Source: Herbaspirillum sp. alder98 (GTDB lineage: Bacteria; Pseudomonadota; Gammaproteobacteria; Burkholderiales; Burkholderiaceae_D). Taken from it: a DNA stretch of 58,414 nt. The stretch spans positions 1 through 58,414 of the forward strand of contig NZ_JAIUCY010000017.1 of the NCBI RefSeq assembly GCF_020179755.1, in the 5' to 3' direction. Shown piece by piece: positions 53,774 to 58,414 of this stretch. Position 1 is the first letter of the stretch; every line of letters begins with the position of its first letter. The translations under genes were made by a program, and so were the position numbers. The notes beneath the pieces were generated by a model that did no database searches, was not told where the DNA came from, and saw only the letters and a program-made list of their open reading frames with translations.

Positions 53774-54400
53774 CTACGCCGTTACCGACAGCAATGCGCC
53801 CGTCACGCCCTGGGCGGCGATCTCGCCGCTGATGGTGTCGGCCAGATCAGGGTTGGCCTGCAGCACCTGTGCCAACTGGGTCGCATACGCGGTATCGATG
53901 CCGGTGAAACTGCCGTTGGTGGTGTACAGGCCGACCGTCGATGGCGCCGTGGCCAGCCCCGACAGCACACCTGCATAGAAAAGGTTGGACGACTGTTCGG
54001 TCGACAGGTTGGTCTCCAGTCCGTTATCGGCCTGTTGCGACTGCTGCGCCTGTTGAGCTTGTTGCGCCTGCTCGGCGGCTCGCACTTCGGCAGCGTCATT
54101 GGCCGCTGCGATCGCCTGCGCCACGCTGGTCGCAGTGTTGATCGCCACGGCGGTGTTGAGCAAGCCGGCGGCGTTGTAGGTCAGCGGTTGCGTCTGGTTC
54201 AGCAGGTTGGCGTTCGACAGCGACACCACCACCGCAGCATCTGCGGCCAGGTCGGTGGCACGTTGCAGCGCACCCTGGTTGACGTTCAGTGCAGCGTTGT
54301 TGTTGACCCCGGTGTTGATGGTCAGTGCGGCGTTGACTGCGCTGGCGTTGAGGTAGGCAGCGGTCAGGTTATTGATGTTGTTACTGGTATCGATTGCCAT
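53774..54400 (-). CDS. Ala/Asn/Gln-rich protein of unknown function
   Basis: A 208-residue acidic, low-complexity protein I do not recognise. The N-terminal half is rich in Asn, Ala, Thr and Leu in a repeating pattern (NNINNLTAAYLNASAVNAAL, TINTGVNNNAALNVNQGAL). A central Gln/Ala repeat follows (EQAQQAQQAQQSQQADNG). The C-terminal part (SNLFYAGVLSGLATAPSTVG, LYTTNGSFTGIDTAYATQ) looks more globular. There is no signal peptide and no cysteine. The start at 54400 has AGGAG eight bases upstream. It is a single gene convergent with the hydrolase. The composition suggests a self-assembling or surface-exposed protein, but that is a guess. Confidence 0.75.
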   Translation of the reverse strand: MAIDTSNNINNLTAAYLNASAVNAALTINTGVNNNAALNVNQGALQRATDLAADAAVVVSLSNANLLNQTQPLTYNAAGLLNTAVAINTATSVAQAIAAANDAAEVRAAEQAQQAQQAQQSQQADNGLETNLSTEQSSNLFYAGVLSGLATAPSTVGLYTTNGSFTGIDTAYATQLAQVLQANPDLADTISGEIAAQGVTGALLSVTA

Positions 54401-54520
54401 GTCCAAGACTCCTGAAATGATCTGTCTTGAAAAAAGCTTAGAAAACCAAACGGCATGGGGCAAGCTGAGCGGCGCCTGCAAAATGTAAGCAAGTACTACC
54501 GACCATTTCCGAAGCGCAAT

Positions 54521-54548
54521 GAAAAACGCCCGCAGATGCGGGCGTTTG
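54521..54548 (-). terminator. Rho-independent terminator of psd-pssA
   Basis: On the minus strand AAACGCCCGCA pairs with TGCGGGCGTTT over a very short loop and is followed by a T-run (TTTTTC). It lies 30 bases beyond the pssA stop. Confidence 0.85.
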
Positions 54549-54577
54549 ACGTATCAGAATCACATACGGCAGAGGTA

Positions 54578-55447
54578 TCAACGACTGTCGTCGGCATGCT
54601 CATCACTGGTCTGCACCAGGCTCACCGGGCGTCCCTTGATGCGGCGCCAGATATAGACTCCATAGCCCGACAGGCCATACAGCACGAACAGGCCAAACAG
54701 TACCTTGGACGGATCGCTGGAAATGGCCACCAGCAGCAACACCACGATCAAGGCCGCGATGAACGGCATGGGCTTGCGGAAATTGACGTCCTTGAAACTA
54801 TAGAATGGCACGTTGGTGACCATGGTGATACCGGCATACAGCGTGATTACCCAGGCCGCCCAGCTGAGGTCGGTACCGGCGAAGCGCAGATCATCCATCA
54901 GCCACACGAAACCGGCCACCATGGCCGCGGCGGCGGGACTGGGCAGGCCCTGGAAATAACGCTTGTCGACCACCGCGATGTTGGTATTGAAGCGTGCCAG
55001 GCGCAACGCGCCGCCGACGCAATACACAAACGCGGCCAGCCAGCCGAGCTTGCCCATGCCGCGCAGCGACCATTCGTACACCACCAGCGCCGGCGCCGCG
55101 CCGAAGGAGACCATGTCCGACAGGCTGTCGTACTGGGCGCCGAATTCGCTCTGGGTGTTGGTCATGCGGGCCACGCGACCGTCCAGGCTATCGAGCACCA
55201 TGGCCACGAAGATGGCGATGGAGGCGTAGTCGAACTTCAGGTTCATCGCCATCACGATGGCGTAGAAGCCGCAGAACAGCGCGGCCGTGGTGAAGGCGTT
55301 GGGCAGCAGGTAGATACCGCGGGCGCGGCGACGACGCACCGGGCCCTCGCCCGACGGATCCAGTTGCGCAGAATAAGGCTTGGGTCCGCGCAGGGACTTC
55401 GGTAGAGGAATGCCGCCCTTGGCTTTACGTCGTCGGAAAGTTGCCAT
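54578..55447 (-). CDS. pssA: CDP-diacylglycerol--serine O-phosphatidyltransferase
   Basis: A 289-residue membrane enzyme that makes phosphatidylserine from CDP-diacylglycerol and serine. The CDP-alcohol phosphotransferase motif is complete (DSLDGRVARM, then GAQYDSLSD), and about eight hydrophobic helices surround it. The N-terminus is basic (MATFRRRKAKGG), and a short polar C-terminal tail follows. It is downstream of psd on the same strand with a 98-base gap, so the two steps of phosphatidylethanolamine synthesis are encoded together. It is the membrane-integral type II enzyme, not the soluble E. coli type. Confidence 0.95.
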   Translation of the reverse strand: MATFRRRKAKGGIPLPKSLRGPKPYSAQLDPSGEGPVRRRRARGIYLLPNAFTTAALFCGFYAIVMAMNLKFDYASIAIFVAMVLDSLDGRVARMTNTQSEFGAQYDSLSDMVSFGAAPALVVYEWSLRGMGKLGWLAAFVYCVGGALRLARFNTNIAVVDKRYFQGLPSPAAAAMVAGFVWLMDDLRFAGTDLSWAAWVITLYAGITMVTNVPFYSFKDVNFRKPMPFIAALIVVLLLVAISSDPSKVLFGLFVLYGLSGYGVYIWRRIKGRPVSLVQTSDEHADDSR

Positions 55448-55545
55448 CGATGTTTATTGTTGGAAAGTACAAAAGAAAGCTCGACCGACTGCACGCCGAG
55501 CCCGACAGTCGACGCGCCTGCTGTGGCGCGCCGACAGGAGTGTGA

Positions 55546-56190
55546 TCAGAGTTCGGCCAGAATGGTTTCTGTGGCCGAGACTTTTTCACCGACGGTGACC
55601 TTGGGCACTGCCGTCAGGGGCAGGTAGACGTCGACCCGCGAACCAAAACGGATGAAACCGTAGCGCTGGCCACGCGCCAAGGTGTCGCCGGCCTTGACGT
55701 AGCACAGGATGCGACGGGCGATCAGTCCGGCCACCTGCACGCAAGTCACGCTGTGACCGCTGGTGGTGGTGATGGCCAGGGCATTGCGCTCGTTTTCCAG
55801 CGAGGCCTTGTCGAGATCGGCATTGACGAACTTGCCGGGGAAATACTGCACGGTCTCGATCTTGCCATCCACCGGCGCCCGGTTGGAGTGCACATTGAAC
55901 ACGTTCATGAAGACGCTGATCTTGAGCGCTTCGCGATCGGTATAAGGATCGTGGGCGCGTGCCACCACCACGATACGGCCATCGGCCGGCGACAGCACGG
56001 CATTGGCCTGTTGCGGGATGACGCGTGGCGGATCGCGGAAGAACTGCAACACGAACAGCGCGATGATCCAGAACGGAATGGACCAGGCGCCCCACAACGC
56101 GCTGGTCAGCAATGCCACCACTACGGCGATGGTCAGGAACGGCCAGCCTTCGCGGGCGATAATGGGGTGGGGATAATGGTTATTGTTCAA
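55546..56190 (-). CDS. psd: Phosphatidylserine decarboxylase, short (Psd-B) type
   Basis: A 214-residue pyruvoyl-dependent enzyme that converts phosphatidylserine to phosphatidylethanolamine. The self-cleavage site that forms the pyruvoyl group is visible as [13 protein letters not shown] (Gly-Ser), and the N-terminus has a membrane anchor (about 15-45; [17 protein letters not shown]). [16 protein letters not shown] is the conserved core segment. It is the short form typical of many non-enteric bacteria. It has its own promoter and precedes pssA. Confidence 0.96.
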   Translation of the reverse strand: MNNNHYPHPIIAREGWPFLTIAVVVALLTSALWGAWSIPFWIIALFVLQFFRDPPRVIPQQANAVLSPADGRIVVVARAHDPYTDREALKISVFMNVFNVHSNRAPVDGKIETVQYFPGKFVNADLDKASLENERNALAITTTSGHSVTCVQVAGLIARRILCYVKAGDTLARGQRYGFIRFGSRVDVYLPLTAVPKVTVGEKVSATETILAEL

Positions 56191-56235
56191 TGTCGCTCCG
56201 ATGATCGCAGTAAATTCAAAAGTAAAAGCGTGCCT

Positions 56236-56263
56236 ATTCTAGTCGAGCCCTCGCCAAATGCAA
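56236..56263 (-). promoter_or_regulatory. Sigma-70 promoter of psd-pssA
   Basis: On the minus strand TTGCAT (56258-56263) and TAGAAT (56236-56241) are separated by 16 bases, 45 bases before the psd start. Confidence 0.6.
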
Positions 56264-56326
56264 CGCCAGGCACTGCATCCAGACCGATGCAGCGCGGTTT
56301 TACCCGGTTTTTCAGCCGCAACCGGC

Positions 56327-56872
56327 TCAGCGCGGGCTGCTGCCGGAGCGGGCAAACGAAAACCGCAACTGATTGCTGGTCTGCGCCGGCTTGCCGCCGC
56401 TCACTTCCAGGCGCCCTACCAGCACCGTAACCTCGGCATCGGCGAAATCGAAACCGGTGATTTCCATGGTCTGGCGCACGCCGTCCCGGGTGCGCTCCTC
56501 TGGCTGATCATTGAGGATGGCGGGCAGCTCCTTGCCCAGCGGGGGACAAGCCTTGACCTGCTCGACCATGCGCGCATAAGCGCTGCGCAATTCGGTCGGC
56601 GAGGCCAGTTGCCAGACGCAGGAATAATGGGTGGAATTACCGCCGATGACGCAGCGGGTGGCGCCATCGAGCACGAAGGAAGAGCTGAACTGACGGCGCG
56701 CGCCCTCTTCGACCGACTCTTTCTTCCAGCCGTCGAAATGGCTTTTGGACTGGGACTGGATGACCCGCAGGTCAGCGCAGATATCGGCATGCGCCAGGTT
56801 GGCGGCGAGGCTTGCGATCAGCAGCAGGCCCAGCTTGTTGAATCGGAGGAATGGATGAATGAGTTTGTTCAT
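56327..56872 (-). CDS. Secreted protein of unknown function
   Basis: A 181-residue protein with an N-terminal signal peptide (KLGLLLIASLAANLAHA, cleavage before DICAD). The mature part contains four cysteines (ICADL, TRCVI, SCVW, KACPP), which could form two disulfides in the periplasm, and a conserved-looking segment GFDFADAEVTVLVGRLEVSG. I do not recognise a family. The start at 56872 (MNKLIHPF) is chosen because it begins the signal peptide. It lies between the SIMPL-domain gene and psd on the same strand, with an 81-base gap to the former. Confidence 0.75.
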   Translation of the reverse strand: MNKLIHPFLRFNKLGLLLIASLAANLAHADICADLRVIQSQSKSHFDGWKKESVEEGARRQFSSSFVLDGATRCVIGGNSTHYSCVWQLASPTELRSAYARMVEQVKACPPLGKELPAILNDQPEERTRDGVRQTMEITGFDFADAEVTVLVGRLEVSGGKPAQTSNQLRFSFARSGSSPR

Positions 56873-56953
56873 GGCCCGCAGGGGTTGCAACGCAAAGACT
56901 AAAGAAGCCGATTATATAGACCTCTTTAGTCCCGGCTGCGATGCGGACCTCTG

Positions 56954-57727
56954 TTACTTGAAGCGCACCTTGCCGACCAGGCGCATGCTGACCGTCGATT
57001 CACCCGGCTCGAAGCTGGGTTCTGCCACGCTGGCCGCTTCCGGCGCGGCCATGTCCGAGCGCATCATCATGGCGCTCTTGGCCATCGGGCGTTCGGGGCT
57101 GGCGTAGTTGCCCGAGCCTTCGAAGTCGAGCGTTTCAAGCACGGCGTCGGCAGGCGAACGACGCATCGATCCGGCGATGAAGCCGATGCGCTCTTCCAGG
57201 TTCTTGTAGGTGGCGTCGAACAGGGCCGCATCGAGCTTCTTGCTGGCGCTCGGGCTCAAGCCGAATTGCAGGCCATTGAGGTTCAGCAGGCTTTGCGCCG
57301 ACGACACGGTCCTGGGCAGGGCATTGAGATTCTGGGTGGTCACTTCAAGGTACTGGCCAACCCGCCAGCCCACCACCGGGCGCGCCTTGGGTGGGGTGCG
57401 ACCGGCTTGCGGCGCGACGGTCTGCGGTTCGGCGTATACCGCATAGGTGTAATAACCATAACTCTTCAACACGGCCTGCGGGTCTTGCTTGCGCAGCAAT
57501 TCGACGCCCTGCTTCATCTTCTGGTTCACGCGCGAGGCGGCGGCGGTCTTGTCCTTGTCCTGCTCCTCGACCTGCAAGGTGACGTGGGCCTGGTCATTGG
57601 GCACGGTCAATTCACCGGTGGCCGGTACCACCACCATGCTGCCATTGGTCTGCACGCTCTGCGCTTGCGCAGTGATACAGGCGGCGGCCATTGCGGCACC
57701 CAGCATCAGTTTGTGTGTTGTCTTCAT
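56954..57727 (-). CDS. SIMPL-domain (DUF541) periplasmic protein
   Basis: A 257-residue secreted protein. The signal peptide MKTTHKLMLGAAMAAACITA ends near AQA, and the mature part carries the SIMPL/DUF541 domain: VVVPATGELTVPNDQAHVTL, VNQKMKQGVELLRKQDPQAV and the segment VGWRVGQYLEVTTQNLNALP, followed by LNLNGLQFGLSPSASKKLD. Family members have been linked to stress protection and outer-membrane functions, but there is no defined activity. The start at 57727 has AGAGGA upstream; the longer frame runs through the terminator and repeat region and is not real. Confidence 0.9.
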   Translation of the reverse strand: MKTTHKLMLGAAMAAACITAQAQSVQTNGSMVVVPATGELTVPNDQAHVTLQVEEQDKDKTAAASRVNQKMKQGVELLRKQDPQAVLKSYGYYTYAVYAEPQTVAPQAGRTPPKARPVVGWRVGQYLEVTTQNLNALPRTVSSAQSLLNLNGLQFGLSPSASKKLDAALFDATYKNLEERIGFIAGSMRRSPADAVLETLDFEGSGNYASPERPMAKSAMMMRSDMAAPEAASVAEPSFEPGESTVSMRLVGKVRFK

Positions 57728-57866
57728 TCGGTCCTCTGTTTGACTTGTTTGATGGGCACGACTTTCGCGAACCAGGGTGCGCGAAATTGTCACGATACCG
57801 GACACTTCGACGCTTGAGGTTTGCAAATGGTTCTTTTCCGAATTGCAACAGAAGTAAGCAGACATG

Positions 57867-57894
57867 AAAAAAGACGCTCGAAAGCGTCTTTTTT
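57867..57894. terminator. Bidirectional-type terminator after ilvC
   Basis: AAAAAAGACGCT and AGCGTCTTTTTT pair around CGAA. On the minus strand it ends the ilvC transcript before the SIMPL-domain gene. Confidence 0.9.
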
Positions 57895-57922
57895 CAATCA
57901 TTGCCACGGTGTTCCAAAGCCT

Positions 57923-58067
57923 CTGGGTACCGGCCTTCGCCGGCACGACAGGATAGCGATCAATCAACCGCCGTCGTCCTGACGAAAGTCAGGACCCAGT
58001 GTCTTTCGATGCGCGTCATCCGACGTGCATAACGACAGTGGGTACCGGCCTTCGCCGGCACGACGGA
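57923..58067. repeat. REP-like hairpin repeat cluster 3 (three hairpins)
   Basis: Hairpins at 57923-57949 (stem ACCGGC/GCCGGC, flank CTGGGT), 57972-58005 (GTCCTGAC-GAAA-GTCAGGAC, inverted) and 58038-58067 (same type as the first, flanks GTGGGT and ACGACGGAG). They lie between ilvC and its terminator, so they are part of the ilvC 3' untranslated region. Confidence 0.9.
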
Positions 58068-58076
58068 GTAACGTGA

Positions 58077-58414
<338 letters not shown>

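Overview
The window looks like chromosomal DNA of a GC-rich betaproteobacterium of the order Burkholderiales, most likely Oxalobacteraceae and plausibly close to Herbaspirillum. The grounds are a 14-gene nuo operon headed by tpiA, secG and a leucine tRNA and tailed by a DUF2818 gene, separate nuoC and nuoD, an rpsO-pnp pair, the order ilvC, psd, pssA, a 16-strand-type porin, and LivFGMH-type transport. The genus is an inference from gene content and order; no 16S rRNA or other direct marker is present.

Layout. 1-3.5 kb: end of the ETF-ubiquinone oxidoreductase gene, a palindromic repeat cluster, a LysR regulator divergent from an aldo/keto reductase, and a NUDIX hydrolase. 3.6-18.9 kb: DUF2818 and nuoN to nuoA, all on the minus strand, with a Fur-box-like site just upstream of nuoA. 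19-20.5 kb: tRNA-Leu(GAG), secG, tpiA. 20.5-25.2 kb: quinone oxidoreductase, a winged-helix regulator, a chemoreceptor and a porin whose leader holds an intrinsic-terminator structure. 25.6-34.7 kb: a LivFGMH/periplasmic-binding-protein uptake operon, apparently headed by a 44-codon small ORF, divergent from a fused HyuA-HyuB oxoprolinase/hydantoinase. The two promoters share an ATCGATGA-like motif. 34.8-39.6 kb: type II NADH dehydrogenase, a tandem array of hairpin repeats, pnp and rpsO with a structured leader.

39.7-47 kb: a lipoprotein gene, then a two-armed catabolic cluster. The minus arm is RpiR regulator, N-acyl-D-amino-acid deacylase-like amidohydrolase, RidA and GntP permease; the plus arm is a PLP D-serine-dehydratase-like deaminase and a PfkB kinase of KDG-kinase type. 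Read together they could turn N-acetyl-D-glucosaminate into 2-keto-3-deoxy-6-phosphogluconate, which would explain a sugar-acid permease, a sugar kinase and a phosphosugar-binding regulator around 'D-amino acid' enzymes. This is the most interesting system hypothesis in the window.

47-54.4 kb: a 745-residue protein with two tandem dermonecrotic-toxin-like repeats and a separate C-terminal domain (candidate effector or toxin), a MocR regulator divergent from a DUF2917 gene, a diguanylate cyclase with tandem PAS-like modules, an alpha/beta hydrolase, and an Ala/Asn/Gln-rich protein. 54.5-58.4 kb: pssA, psd, two secreted proteins of unknown role (one SIMPL-domain), a third hairpin-repeat cluster and the 3' end of ilvC. 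I see no insertion sequence, prophage, CRISPR array or rRNA.
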